DNA from: Mycobacterium sp. 1081908.1
GTDB lineage: Bacteria; Actinomycetota; Actinomycetes; Mycobacteriales; Mycobacteriaceae
Direction: 5' to 3'
Length of the DNA stretch: 64,000 nt
NCBI RefSeq assembly: GCF_001673535.1
Contig: NZ_LZLY01000089.1
Coordinates: forward strand, 1 to 64,000
The translations under genes were made by a program, and so were the position numbers. Every line of letters starts with the position of its first letter. Position 1 is the first letter of the stretch. Below are positions 15,899-25,167 of this stretch, piece by piece. The notes under the pieces are model-generated. The model worked only from the letters and a program-made list of their open reading frames with translations, did not search any database and had not been told where the DNA came from.

Positions 15899-17118
15899 CC
15901 GACATCACCACCGCCACCGACGTCCCCGAGTTTCCGATGACGCGGGCGCCGGGTTGTCCCTTCGTCCCGCCGCCGGAGGCCTTGGCGCTCAACGACACCA
16001 GGCAGCTGAGCCGGGTGCGGATCTGGGACGGCAGCACCCCCTGGCTGATCCACGGCTACGACGCGATCCGCGCGTTGTTCACCGACTCCCGCACCAGCGT
16101 CGACGACCGGCTGCCTGGCTACCCGCACTGGAACGCGGGCATGCTGGCGACGGTGCACAAGAGGCCGCGTTCGGTGTTTACCTCCGACGCCGAGGAACAC
16201 ACCCGGTTTCGCCGGATGCTGTCAAAACCCTTCACCTTCAAGCGGGTCGAAGCGCTGCGCCCGGCGGTGCAGAAGATCGCCGACGAACGCATCGACGCGC
16301 TGCTGGCCGGCCCCAATCCGGGTGACATCGTCAGCACCATTGCGCTGCCCGTGCCGTCGCTCGTCATCAGTGAGATGCTCGGCGTGCCCTACGAGGACGC
16401 GGATTTCTTTCAGGAGCAAGCTCAGCGGGGCACCGGGCGCTACGCGACCGAAGAGGACACGGCCCAAGGCGCAGCCTCGTTGGCGAAATATCTGGCCAAC
16501 CTGATCCGGGCCAAGATGCAAAGCCCCTCAGAGGATTTGGTGTCCGATCTGGCCGAACGGGTCAACGCCGAGGAGCTCAGCGTGCGCGAGGCGACGCAAT
16601 TGGCGCTCGGCGTGCTGATCGCCGGTCACGAGACCACCGCGAACATGATCAGCCTGAGCGTCGCGGCGCTGCTGGAGCATCCGGATCAGCGGGCACTGCT
16701 GCGCGATGCCGACGACCCGAAGGCCGTGGCCGTCGCGGTGGAGGAACTGATGCGGTACCTGAGCATCATCCAGACGGGTCAGCGCCGCATCGCCGTGGAA
16801 GACATCGAGGTCGGCGGCGAGATCATCCGGGCCGGCGAGGGCATCATCCTCGATGTCGCGCCGGCCAATTGGGACCCGCGCCAATTCCCCGACCCGGACC
16901 GGCTGGACCTGCTGCGGGAGGACGGCGCGCACGTCGGCTTCGGCTACGGCCGCCACCAATGCGTGGGCCAGCAACTGGCCCGGATGGAATTGCAGATCGT
17001 GTTGCCCACCCTGCTGCGCCGGGTGCCGACGCTGCGGTTGGCCGTGCCCCTCGAGGAGCTTCCCTTCAAACACGACACATTGGCCTACGGCGTGTACGAG
17101 CTTCCCGTGACATGGTGA
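15895..17118 (+). CDS. Cytochrome P450
   Basis: Soluble bacterial P450 of 407 residues. The I-helix oxygen-activation motif is AGHETT (about 244-249). The K-helix ExxR is VEELMRYLS. The heme-binding loop [10 protein letters not shown] (about 345-354) carries the Cys ligand. AGGAG precedes the ATG. It is the first enzyme of the TetR operon, overlapping tetR by four bases and the SDR by seven. The likely role is hydroxylation of a hydrophobic substrate, which the following SDR may oxidise. Redox partners are not encoded here. Confidence 0.93.
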   Translation: MTDITTATDVPEFPMTRAPGCPFVPPPEALALNDTRQLSRVRIWDGSTPWLIHGYDAIRALFTDSRTSVDDRLPGYPHWNAGMLATVHKRPRSVFTSDAEEHTRFRRMLSKPFTFKRVEALRPAVQKIADERIDALLAGPNPGDIVSTIALPVPSLVISEMLGVPYEDADFFQEQAQRGTGRYATEEDTAQGAASLAKYLANLIRAKMQSPSEDLVSDLAERVNAEELSVREATQLALGVLIAGHETTANMISLSVAALLEHPDQRALLRDADDPKAVAVAVEELMRYLSIIQTGQRRIAVEDIEVGGEIIRAGEGIILDVAPANWDPRQFPDPDRLDLLREDGAHVGFGYGRHQCVGQQLARMELQIVLPTLLRRVPTLRLAVPLEELPFKHDTLAYGVYELPVTW

Positions 17119-18062
17119 AGCCCGAGCTGCGCCTCGAACTGCCCGACCTGTCCGGCAAATTCGCGGTGGTCACCGGCGCCAATAGCGGTCTCGGGCTCGG
17201 CCTGTCGACGAGGCTGGCGGCCGCGGGAGCCGACGTGGTCATGGCGGTTCGCTGCCGGACCAAGGGCGAAGCCGCGATCGCCGAGATCCGCCGGGAGGCG
17301 CCAAGGGCCAAGCTGACCATCAGGCATCTGGACCTGTCGTCGCTGCGCAGCGTGGCGGCGCTGGGTGAGGAGCTGGTCGCGGAGGGCCGGCCGATCGACA
17401 TCCTGATCAACAACGCCGGCGTGATGACGCCGCCGCAGCGTCAGGAGACGCGCGATGGTTTCGAATTGCAGTTCGGCACAAATCATCTGGGCCATTTCGC
17501 GCTGACCGGACACCTGCTGCCATCGCTGCGCGCGGCGCAATCCGCGCGGGTGGTCACTGTTAGCAGCATCGCCGCAACCCAGCGAAACCTCGACTTCGGC
17601 GATCCCAACGCCCAACATGGTTACCGACCCATGCGCTCCTACGGGATGGCCAAGCTGGCGCAACTGATGTTCGCGATGGAATTGGATCGGCGCAGCCGCC
17701 TCGGCGGTTGGCGCTTGATGTCCAACGCGGCGCATCCCGGGCTGAGCAAGACCAACCTGCTCAGCGGCGCGTCCTACGGCCGCGCCAGGCCGACGCTGCA
17801 AACCCGGCTGACCCGGCTGACGTGGCGGCTATTGCCGTTCATGTGGCTCGACGTCGACGAGGGCATCAAGCCCACCCTGTACGCGGCGGTGTCACCGGAG
17901 GCCCGCGGCGGCACCTATTACGGGCCGCGCGGCCTCTACGAAACCGCCGGGGGCGGAGTCACCCTGGCCGGCGTCCCCGGTTCCGCGCGCAGCGAGGCCG
18001 ACATGGGGCGGCTGTGGGAGTTGTCCGAACGACTCACCTGCGTCACGTACCCGCAACCATGA
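17112..18062 (+). CDS. Short-chain dehydrogenase (retinol-dehydrogenase-like)
   Basis: SDR of 316 residues in the RDH/WW-oxidoreductase-like group. It has [10 protein letters not shown] (about 20-29), INNAGVM, VSSIAA, and SYGMAK with the YxxxK dyad. The ATG at 17112 overlaps the end of the P450 gene. It is expected to oxidise the alcohol formed by the P450 or reduce a ketone. NADP preference is suggested by the Arg after the second strand (AVRCRTKG). Confidence 0.88.
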   Translation: MVKPELRLELPDLSGKFAVVTGANSGLGLGLSTRLAAAGADVVMAVRCRTKGEAAIAEIRREAPRAKLTIRHLDLSSLRSVAALGEELVAEGRPIDILINNAGVMTPPQRQETRDGFELQFGTNHLGHFALTGHLLPSLRAAQSARVVTVSSIAATQRNLDFGDPNAQHGYRPMRSYGMAKLAQLMFAMELDRRSRLGGWRLMSNAAHPGLSKTNLLSGASYGRARPTLQTRLTRLTWRLLPFMWLDVDEGIKPTLYAAVSPEARGGTYYGPRGLYETAGGGVTLAGVPGSARSEADMGRLWELSERLTCVTYPQP

Positions 18063-18072
18063 AGGGAGGGCC

Positions 18073-19239
18073 GTGTCGAGTCAATCCCGCACCCTGTACC
18101 CGGAGGGCGTGATCGGCGCACCCAAACACCGCCGCGGTCACGCGGCGGGCTGTCCCACCGGCCTGCCCGCCGGCACGGAAGTGTTCTCGGCCGACAACCA
18201 CATCTCGGTGGCCGACGACATCTTCTACGAGCATTTCCCGGACGACCTGAAGGATCACGCGCCCCGGATCTGGTACGAGGACGGGGCTTACCTGCTCGGG
18301 CGCCCGGGACAATCGATGGTGGTCGGCGACTTCAGCGCGGTGCTCATGCAGTACGACGACCTGGCCGGCGCGGTGAGCAACAACATCGACGCCCGCGTGC
18401 GCGAACTCGCCGAGGACGGGGTGGACAAGGAACTGGTGTTCCCCAACGCGGTGCTGGCGTTGTTCCACTATCCCGACAAGGACCTGCGGGAGCGCATCTT
18501 TCGCATCTACAACGAACACATCGCCGCCGTGCAGGAGCGCTCCGGCGGCCGCTGCTACGGCGTCGGCCTGATCAACTGGTGGGATCCACGCGGCACCCGG
18601 CGCACCCTGGCGGAGCTCAAGTCATTGGGGCTGAAGACGTTCCTGATGCCGATCAGTCCGGGCAACGACGACAACGGCCGCGCCATCGACTTCTCCAGCA
18701 CCGCGATGCGCGGCGTCTGGGAGGAGATCGAGGACGCCGGGCTGCCGGTCACCCACCACATCGGCGAGAGCCAACCGAAGGTGCCGAGCGAGGTCAACAG
18801 TGTCGCGGTCGCGATGATGGTCAACATCGACTCATTCCGGGAGATGTTCTCCAAGTACATCTTCGGCGGCATCCTCGACCGCCATCCCCGGTTGCGCGTC
18901 GGCTGGTTCGAGGGAGGAATCTCCTGGGTACCGCCGGCTCTGCAGGACGCCGAGCATGTGCTGGCCTCGTATCGGCACATGCTCGAGGACCACCCGCGGC
19001 GCGACATCCGGTACTACTGGGACAACCACATGTGCGCCTCCTTCATGGTCGACGGCCTGGGACTCGACCAGATCGGGGAGATCGGTATCGACAAGGTGAT
19101 GTGGTCATCCGACTATCCGCACAACGAAAGCACTTTCGGCTACTCGGAGCGGTCGCTGGCCGCGGTCGTCGACGCGGTCGGCCCCGAAGACGCCGTGCGG
19201 GTCGTCGGCGGCAACATCAAGCGGTTTCTGGGTGTTTAG
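18073..19239 (+). CDS. Amidohydrolase-2 family TIM-barrel hydrolase/decarboxylase
   Basis: Metal-dependent TIM-barrel enzyme of the ACMSD/amidohydrolase-2 family, 388 residues. The first metal motif is DNH in SADNHISV (about 41-43), a His is in PVTHHIGES, and the Asp is in WSSDYPHNE. The GTG start follows GAAGGGAGG. The family contains nonoxidative decarboxylases and C-C hydrolases. Its position after P450 and SDR suggests ring or acid cleavage, but no substrate can be assigned. A second member of the family is at 38556. Confidence 0.87.
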   Translation: MSSQSRTLYPEGVIGAPKHRRGHAAGCPTGLPAGTEVFSADNHISVADDIFYEHFPDDLKDHAPRIWYEDGAYLLGRPGQSMVVGDFSAVLMQYDDLAGAVSNNIDARVRELAEDGVDKELVFPNAVLALFHYPDKDLRERIFRIYNEHIAAVQERSGGRCYGVGLINWWDPRGTRRTLAELKSLGLKTFLMPISPGNDDNGRAIDFSSTAMRGVWEEIEDAGLPVTHHIGESQPKVPSEVNSVAVAMMVNIDSFREMFSKYIFGGILDRHPRLRVGWFEGGISWVPPALQDAEHVLASYRHMLEDHPRRDIRYYWDNHMCASFMVDGLGLDQIGEIGIDKVMWSSDYPHNESTFGYSERSLAAVVDAVGPEDAVRVVGGNIKRFLGV

Positions 19240-19240
19240 G

Positions 19241-20497
19241 ATGACGAACTCACTCACCGCCCGCGGCTCGGTCATCGACATTCCCGACCAGCCGGACTTC
19301 GCACGGATGCGCGCCGAAACCGGCGCGCGGCTTCGCGCCGCCATGGCCGACCGCGGCGTCGACGCGCTCATCCTGCTGATGAACGGTTACGTCGGATACG
19401 CGACGGGCGCCAGCTGGCCCCTGATCGACGCGGGCCTCTCGCACGTCGAGCGTCCGGTGGCCGTCGTGCTGGCCGACGACGAACATCCGCACCTGTTCAT
19501 GCCGTTTCGCGCCGGGGCCTCCCTGGAACCACGGGAGCCGCCGGTGCCCGACGACCATCTGCATGGTCCCGTGTATCTGGAATTCGACCGGGGCGTCGAG
19601 GATTTCGCCCGGACGTTGGCGGGCCTGATCCCGCGGGGGGCGACCGTCGCCGTCGACGAGCTCACCGGCGCGATGCGGCGGGCGGAGGCCGCGCTGTTCC
19701 CCGCCGGGCCGCCGTCGGACGCGGCGATCGTGCTCGGCGCCGCGCAATTGGTCAAGACGCGGGACGAGCTTTCCTGCCTGCGGCGGGCCTGCCGCATCAC
19801 TGAGGAAGCGGTCGTCGACGTGCAGGCCGCGTTGGCGCCGGGCGTGCGGCAGATCGATCTCTCGGCCAGGCTGGTCCGGCGCGCGTTCGAGCTGGGCGCC
19901 ACCACCAACATGCTCGAGGCCATCTGGCAGGTGATGCCCGCCTCGCGGGAAGCCGGCGTCTGGACGACCCACGGCGACCTCGCGTTGCCGCTGCTCCCCT
20001 CGGCTCGCGAGCTGGCCGCGGGTGACGTGCTGTGGACCGACATCAGCATCAGCTACGCCGGATACTGCTCGGACTTCGGGCGGACGTGGGTGGTCGGCGA
20101 GCTCCCGTCGCCTAGGCAGCAGGATCAATTCCGGCAGTGGCGAGCCATCCTGGACGCGGTGCTCCAGGTGACCAAGGCCGGTGTCACGTCGGGCGATCTC
20201 GCGCGCGCGGCGATCGCCGCCAATGGTGGTCGCAAGCCGTGGCTGCCGCACTTCTATCTGGGCCACGGCATCGGCACCTATCCCGCCGAGGCACCCATGA
20301 TCGGCACGGATCTCGGGGAGGAGTTCGACGACAACTTCGTCTTTCCGCCCGGCATGGTGCTGGTTCTCGAGCCGGTGGTGTGGGAGGACGGCACCGGCGG
20401 CTATCGCAGTGAGGAGATCGTGGTGATCACCGAAGACGGCTACACGCCGATCACCGACTACCCCTACTCCCCTTATGGCTCCCCTTATGGCCACTGA
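19241..20497 (+). CDS. M24-family metallopeptidase (Xaa-Pro/creatinase fold) with intact metal site
   Basis: Pita-bread-fold protein of about 418 residues. The N-terminal creatinase domain spans about 1-170 and the catalytic domain follows. All five dinuclear metal ligands are visible: two Asp in WTDISISYAGYCSDFGR, His in LGHGIGTYP, and Glu in VLEPVVW and in RSEEIVVI. It could be a proline dipeptidase or an amidinohydrolase-like enzyme. The ATG at 19241 begins one base after the amidohydrolase stop. A GTG nine bases earlier is possible. The next gene, overlapping its 3' end, encodes a degenerate member of the same family. Confidence 0.88.
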   Translation: MTNSLTARGSVIDIPDQPDFARMRAETGARLRAAMADRGVDALILLMNGYVGYATGASWPLIDAGLSHVERPVAVVLADDEHPHLFMPFRAGASLEPREPPVPDDHLHGPVYLEFDRGVEDFARTLAGLIPRGATVAVDELTGAMRRAEAALFPAGPPSDAAIVLGAAQLVKTRDELSCLRRACRITEEAVVDVQAALAPGVRQIDLSARLVRRAFELGATTNMLEAIWQVMPASREAGVWTTHGDLALPLLPSARELAAGDVLWTDISISYAGYCSDFGRTWVVGELPSPRQQDQFRQWRAILDAVLQVTKAGVTSGDLARAAIAANGGRKPWLPHFYLGHGIGTYPAEAPMIGTDLGEEFDDNFVFPPGMVLVLEPVVWEDGTGGYRSEEIVVITEDGYTPITDYPYSPYGSPYGH

Positions 20498-21590
20498 GAT
20501 TTCGCCCGATCCCCTGCGGCTGCGGACGGGGCGTCGGGAACGGGCGCTGGCCCAGATGGCCGCGCACGACCTCGACATTCTGGTGCTGGGGCGGCAATCC
20601 AACATTCGTTACGTGACCGGCGCCCCCCAGCTGTGGATCGCCGGGACGCGTCCGTTCGGCCCGATGTGCGTCGTGGTCCGCGCCAGCGGCGACATCTACC
20701 TCAACAGCACCGACGACGAGGGGGTCCCGGACGAGATCGGTCACGATCACCTGTACGGGCTGGCCTGGAACCCGATGACCCTGATCGACGTGCTGAAAAA
20801 AATTGACGGTGCCGAGACGGCGCGCCGGGTCGGAACCGACGCCATCACACCGACTTTCGCTGCGTTGCTGCCCGAGGCGTTCCCCAACGCCGAGCTCGTC
20901 GACGCCGAGCCGGCCATGCGGACGGCGCGCCGCATCAAGACGCCCGACGAGATCGCGGCGATGGGCCCGGCGCTTCGGGTGGCCGAGCGCGGAATCGCGG
21001 CCGCCGTCGCCGAATTGCGGCCGGGCGTGTCCGAACGGGCGCTGGCCGGCGCCGCGCTGGAGGCCATGGCCGCCGGTGGGGTGAGCACGCCGGCCACTCA
21101 GGATGTCGCATGGGTGACGTCGCGGGAACACCCGTGGCAACGCGGCCACAGCGAGGTTCGATCGGGTGACCTCGTAGCGTTCGCCGCCGGCGCCCTCGCG
21201 GACGGCTACGTCGGCGAGATCGGCCGGACTCGGCCGGCGGGCGACGCGGCCGACGGCTCGACGCGGGAGCTGTTCGGACGCTCGGATGCGTTGTTCGACA
21301 GCATGATCGCGGCCTGTCGCCCCGGCGCGCCCGCCGCCGGGCTGCTTGCCGCCTACGAGACGGTCGGCGAGCCGATACCGCCGATGCCCGTCGCGCACGG
21401 CCTGGGATTGGGTTTCGATCCGCCCGTCGTCTCCGAAACACTTTTGGCCGCAGGAGAAGACGACCGCCTCGAGGCCGGGATGGTGCTGGCGATCACCGGC
21501 TACGTCTGGCAGGAGGGCGTCGGAGCGGTTCTTCGCCGCGACACCGTCCATATCACCGACGACGGCGCCGAGGTGCTGACCGCGCCCTGA
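20475..21590 (+). CDS. M24-fold protein lacking the metal ligands
   Basis: Second creatinase/prolidase-fold protein, 371 residues, translated from a start inside the end of the preceding M24 gene (ATG 20475 or 20487). Aligned by eye with its neighbour, the Asp pair becomes FAAGALADGYVGEIGR, Glu becomes Thr in LAITGYVW, and the last Glu becomes Asp in LRRDTVHI. The His in AHGLGLG is kept. Loss of metal ligands occurs in creatinase, which is metal-free, so it may be an enzyme of that type or a noncatalytic partner of the first M24 protein. It ends two bases before the convergent 13E12 gene. Confidence 0.82.
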   Translation: MAPLMATEISPDPLRLRTGRRERALAQMAAHDLDILVLGRQSNIRYVTGAPQLWIAGTRPFGPMCVVVRASGDIYLNSTDDEGVPDEIGHDHLYGLAWNPMTLIDVLKKIDGAETARRVGTDAITPTFAALLPEAFPNAELVDAEPAMRTARRIKTPDEIAAMGPALRVAERGIAAAVAELRPGVSERALAGAALEAMAAGGVSTPATQDVAWVTSREHPWQRGHSEVRSGDLVAFAAGALADGYVGEIGRTRPAGDAADGSTRELFGRSDALFDSMIAACRPGAPAAGLLAAYETVGEPIPPMPVAHGLGLGFDPPVVSETLLAAGEDDRLEAGMVLAITGYVWQEGVGAVLRRDTVHITDDGAEVLTAP

Positions 21591-21592
21591 CG

Positions 21593-22957
21593 TCAAATGG
21601 GTTTGTCGTCGTCGGTATCTCGGAGGAATCGTTCGGGGTGGTGGAAGCTGTTGGTGCGGGGCTGGCCCCGGTCGAGGTGGGGTGGCGGGATCCATTCGGT
21701 TTCGCCTCGGGTGTTGGTGCGGGTGGTCCAGCCCTTTTCGGCCAGCCGGTTGTCGGGGCCGCAGGCCAGGGTGAGGTCGTCGATGTCGGTGCGCCGGGTG
21801 GCTTTCCAGCCGGTGACGTGGTGGACCTGGCTGTGGTAGGCCGGGGCGTCGCAGCCGGGTTTGGTGCAGCCGCGATCCCTGGCGTAGAGCACGATTCGTT
21901 GGGCGGGTGAGGCCAGCCGCTTGGTGTGATACAGCGCCAGCGGCTTGGCGTGGTCGAAGATCGCGAGGTAGTGATGGGCGTGGCCGGCCCAGCGGATGAC
22001 ATCCGACATCGGCACCAAGGTGCCGCCGCCGGTCAGTGCCTTGCCGGTGGCCGCCTCGAGGTCCTGCAGGGTCGTGGTGACCACGATCGATACCGGTAGT
22101 CCGTTGTGGGTGCCCAGGTTTCCGGAGGCGAACAGGGCGCGCAGCCCGGCCAGGAGTGCGTCGTGGTTGCGCTGGGCGGCGGATCGGGTGTCGCGGCGCA
22201 CCGCGTCCTCATCGGGTGCCGTATCGACCGCGGGGGTCTCGTCCTCGGGGTTGCACGCACCCGGGGCGGCCAGCTTGGCCAGCATGGCCTCGACGGCGGC
22301 CCGCAATTCCGGGGTGAGCAGCCCGGTGATGCGCGACATGCCGTCGAATTCCTGGGTGCCGAGGGTGATCCCGCGCCGGCGGGCGCGTTGTTGGTCGCTG
22401 AACTGGCCGTCGGGGTGCAGCCAGTCCATGATCCGCTGGGCGTATTTGGCCACCTCGTCGGGGCGGTAGTGGCGGGCCTTGTCGGCCAGGTCGGCCTCGG
22501 CGGCCTCCCGGGTGGCAAGGTCGATGTCGGTGGGCAGGTGGGTGAAAAAGCTGCGGATCACCCGCACGTGCCCATCGCCGACTACCCCCTCCCGTTGCGC
22601 CAGTGCGGTTGCGGCCAATTGCGGCGCCAATGCCTCCCCGGTGAGCGCGCGGCGCTCGCCGAGGTCCTCGGCGTCGTCGATGCGCCGGCCGGCTTCGGCT
22701 TTGGTGATGCGCAGCCGGTCGGCCAGCGCGCTGCGCAGGGTGCCGCCCAGTTCTTCGGCGCTGGCCTGGGCGCCGACCTGATTGATCAGCGTGTGCTGGG
22801 GGGCGCGCAGCTGGCGCGCCGCGCATTCCAAATCCTCCAAGGCGGCCAATCGCTCCGGGGTGGTCAACACGTCAAAAGACACATCGCGCAAGAGTTTCAG
22901 GTTCGCGCGGAGCGCGTCGAAAACCTCGACGATCTCCTCACGACTGCTCGCACCCAT
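21593..22957 (-). CDS. 13E12 repeat family protein (DUF222 + HNH endonuclease)
   Basis: Protein of the mycobacterial 13E12 family, 454 residues. DUF222 occupies about 1-310 ([27 protein letters not shown]-type helices). The C-terminal HNH domain has a CTKPGC zinc pair, the core VHHVTGW, and [12 protein letters not shown]. In M. tuberculosis the family is linked to REP13E12 elements, which serve as phage integration sites. No element boundaries were seen here. The start [14 protein letters not shown] at 22957 matches the family, so an in-frame upstream start was rejected. Confidence 0.88.
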   Translation of the reverse strand: MGASSREEIVEVFDALRANLKLLRDVSFDVLTTPERLAALEDLECAARQLRAPQHTLINQVGAQASAEELGGTLRSALADRLRITKAEAGRRIDDAEDLGERRALTGEALAPQLAATALAQREGVVGDGHVRVIRSFFTHLPTDIDLATREAAEADLADKARHYRPDEVAKYAQRIMDWLHPDGQFSDQQRARRRGITLGTQEFDGMSRITGLLTPELRAAVEAMLAKLAAPGACNPEDETPAVDTAPDEDAVRRDTRSAAQRNHDALLAGLRALFASGNLGTHNGLPVSIVVTTTLQDLEAATGKALTGGGTLVPMSDVIRWAGHAHHYLAIFDHAKPLALYHTKRLASPAQRIVLYARDRGCTKPGCDAPAYHSQVHHVTGWKATRRTDIDDLTLACGPDNRLAEKGWTTRTNTRGETEWIPPPHLDRGQPRTNSFHHPERFLRDTDDDKPI

Positions 22958-23077
22958 ACCCCAAAGCGTAGGAACACCCACCGACAAGAATCCGCGATTT
23001 GTGACAGCTGAAGCCAAAGTGACACAAGAGATTACAGAATCCGGCCAACCCCTACCGACGTGATATCGCCGGCGCTA

Positions 23078-24406
23078 TCACAATCCCAACTCGCCCATGG
23101 TCGGTCCCGCTGGACACGTTCCAGAGACGATCTCCCTTTCGGCGAGCGCTTCGTCGAGCAGGTCGCCCACGCAATGCCGTTCCCACAGGTTGAGCAGGTT
23201 CGCCAGCATCTGCAGCGGCGCACGCACGCTCTCGTCATCCGCAATCCGCGGATCCATGCGGCTCCGCGGCGGATCGGCACCAAACCGCGCGCGTATCAAC
23301 GCCGGGACGTCGAGCAGCCACGCGACCCCCATCGCCGCCGCGTACAGCAGCGTGTGCCGGCGCAGTCGGTCCGGGTCGAGCCGCGGCCCGCCAAAGCGCT
23401 CAACCTCCGAGACGAACAACTCCAGCAACTCGTCGAAATGCTCGTTCCACATGTCGGTTTCGGCGCCCGACATGGCACCCCAGATGGCCATGCCCATGTT
23501 CATCTGGCCGACGCATCCCCAGTCCAGCAGACCGCAGCGCAGGACGTCGTCGCCATCGCGCCAAAACCAGGCATTGTCGATGTTGGCGTTCCAGTGGCAC
23601 AGCGCGACGTAGTCGGAGTCGCCGGCCAGCTGGCTCGTGATCGTGCGCTCGTGACGCGCGACCCGCGGCACCTCTTCGCGCAGGCGCGCCAAGAACTCCG
23701 GCGAGCCGAGGTTGTCGGGCAACAACCCAGGGTCAGATTCCACAAATTCAGCCAGCCGGGTCACGTGCCGGTCCAACTTGTCGGCGCCCATCGCGGCACG
23801 GTCCCCCACGGTTGCGGCCCGCACATCGAGCGGAAACCGCGCGGCCAGCCGCTCCGGCAGGCGACCGGACCCGTAGGCGCCGGCGAGGCGCGCCAGCGCG
23901 GTCAGCAGCGCGCGGTAGTGCCCGACCGCGTCGGGCATGTCGTAGTCCAGGCATTTGTGGTATTGGCGTTCGATTCCATCGCGGCCGAAGGGGATTCGTT
24001 CGGTGATCAGGATGCCCGTCCCGGTCTCGCGGTCGTAGTCGGCGAACTGCACCGCGGGCACGGCGATGGGAAATCCGGGATCCCTGGACAGCGACGCGAA
24101 CCGGACCTCTGGCTCCATTTGAGTCTTGCCGAGATCGCGTCCGGGGTTGTCGAGATCGCGGGAGAACTTGACGAACAATTCGGTGTGCAGACCCGGCTGC
24201 GCCCTGGCGTATTCGACCGACAGCACGACTTTGCGTCCGGTGCTGCCCCCGGCCACCTCACGAAACTCGGTTACCCCCGTGACCGCATTACCGGCGGCGA
24301 GCGCACCAAAGGCCCGAAACGCGTCAGTCAGAAACCCCGCCGCGCTGCTGCGTAAAGCGTTGGGGCCGGCCGGGATCGCGAGGCCGAACCGCTCGCCATA
24401 GATCAC
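23078..24406 (-). CDS. APH-type phosphotransferase (hydroxyacyl-CoA kinase candidate)
   Basis: Kinase-fold protein of 442 residues. The catalytic loop reads LCHWNANIDNAWFW (about 267-280) and the metal motif is LLDWGCVGQMN. GTGILITERI is the hinge-side strand. The family includes ACAD10/11 and LvaA-type kinases that phosphorylate 4-hydroxyacyl-CoAs, as well as antibiotic kinases. The GTG at 24406 overlaps the SDR stop (GTGA), and it is the last gene of the P450-led operon. With P450, dehydrogenases, CoA-transferase and crotonase upstream, a hydroxyacid(-CoA) is a more plausible substrate than an aminoglycoside. That is inference. Confidence 0.8.
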   Translation of the reverse strand: MIYGERFGLAIPAGPNALRSSAAGFLTDAFRAFGALAAGNAVTGVTEFREVAGGSTGRKVVLSVEYARAQPGLHTELFVKFSRDLDNPGRDLGKTQMEPEVRFASLSRDPGFPIAVPAVQFADYDRETGTGILITERIPFGRDGIERQYHKCLDYDMPDAVGHYRALLTALARLAGAYGSGRLPERLAARFPLDVRAATVGDRAAMGADKLDRHVTRLAEFVESDPGLLPDNLGSPEFLARLREEVPRVARHERTITSQLAGDSDYVALCHWNANIDNAWFWRDGDDVLRCGLLDWGCVGQMNMGMAIWGAMSGAETDMWNEHFDELLELFVSEVERFGGPRLDPDRLRRHTLLYAAAMGVAWLLDVPALIRARFGADPPRSRMDPRIADDESVRAPLQMLANLLNLWERHCVGDLLDEALAEREIVSGTCPAGPTMGELGL

Positions 24407-25167
24407 CAAGTCTGATCCGCCGCGCGCACCAACATGTGGTTGACGGCGACCCGGCGATCGCGCGTCACCATGTAGAGCACCGCGTCGGCGATGTCTTCGG
24501 GCCGCAACTTGACCATGCCCGCCGTCTGGCGCGCGACCGCCTCCCGCGAGGGGCCGGGAAGGTGGCTGAAGATCTCGGTATCGACGGTCCCGGGAGCCAC
24601 CACACCGACTCGCACCCGGTGCCCGAGCACCTCTTGGCGGATCCCCTCGCTGAACGCGTTGACCCCGAATTTGGTCAGCGAGTACACCGCGGTGTTGGGC
24701 CGGGCCACCCAGCCGCCGGTCGAACTGATGGTGACCAGATCGGCGACACCGCGCGGTGAGCTGCCGGCCGCCTCGATCAGGTGCGGGAGCGCGGCGCGGG
24801 TGACGTAAAGGACGCCCCGCACGTTGACCGAGACCATGTCGTCCCAATCCTGCAGGCGGGCCTCGGCGGCGGGCCCGGAACGCATCAGTCCGGCGTTGTT
24901 CACCACGGTGTCGAGCCGTCCCAGCTCGGCGGTTGTGCGCTGCACGGCCGCGGACACCTCGTCGGCGTCGGTCACATCGGCGGTGACGACCAGCGCTGTG
25001 CCGCCCGCGGATTCGATCTCAGCCTTCAGCTCGGCGAGCCGGTCCGCGCGACGTGCGAGGACGGCCACCGCGGCGCCTTCTGCCGCAAGCGCTTTCGCCG
25101 TTGCGGCCCCGATACCGCTGCTGGCTCCCGTCACCAGGGCCGCCGTCTCCGCCAGGATGGCCGTCAC
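24403..25167 (-). CDS. Short-chain dehydrogenase/reductase
   Basis: Classical SDR of 254 residues. It has VTGASSGIG (about 13-21), a D-V-T motif (VTADVTDADEV), VNNAGLM, TISSTGG, and YSLTK as the catalytic dyad. GTG at 25167 overlaps the CoA-transferase stop, and its own stop overlaps the kinase start, both as GTGA. It is the second SDR of the operon. It is distinct from the mycofactocin-type one at 28511 and may act on a CoA-thioester intermediate. Confidence 0.9.
   Translation of the reverse strand: MTAILAETAALVTGASSGIGAATAKALAAEGAAVAVLARRADRLAELKAEIESAGGTALVVTADVTDADEVSAAVQRTTAELGRLDTVVNNAGLMRSGPAAEARLQDWDDMVSVNVRGVLYVTRAALPHLIEAAGSSPRGVADLVTISSTGGWVARPNTAVYSLTKFGVNAFSEGIRQEVLGHRVRVGVVAPGTVDTEIFSHLPGPSREAVARQTAGMVKLRPEDIADAVLYMVTRDRRVAVNHMLVRAADQTW

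Noticed and set aside
21593-23077. Full REP13E12 mobile element
   Set aside because: The 13E12-type protein is present, but no element ends, recombinase or attachment core could be identified.
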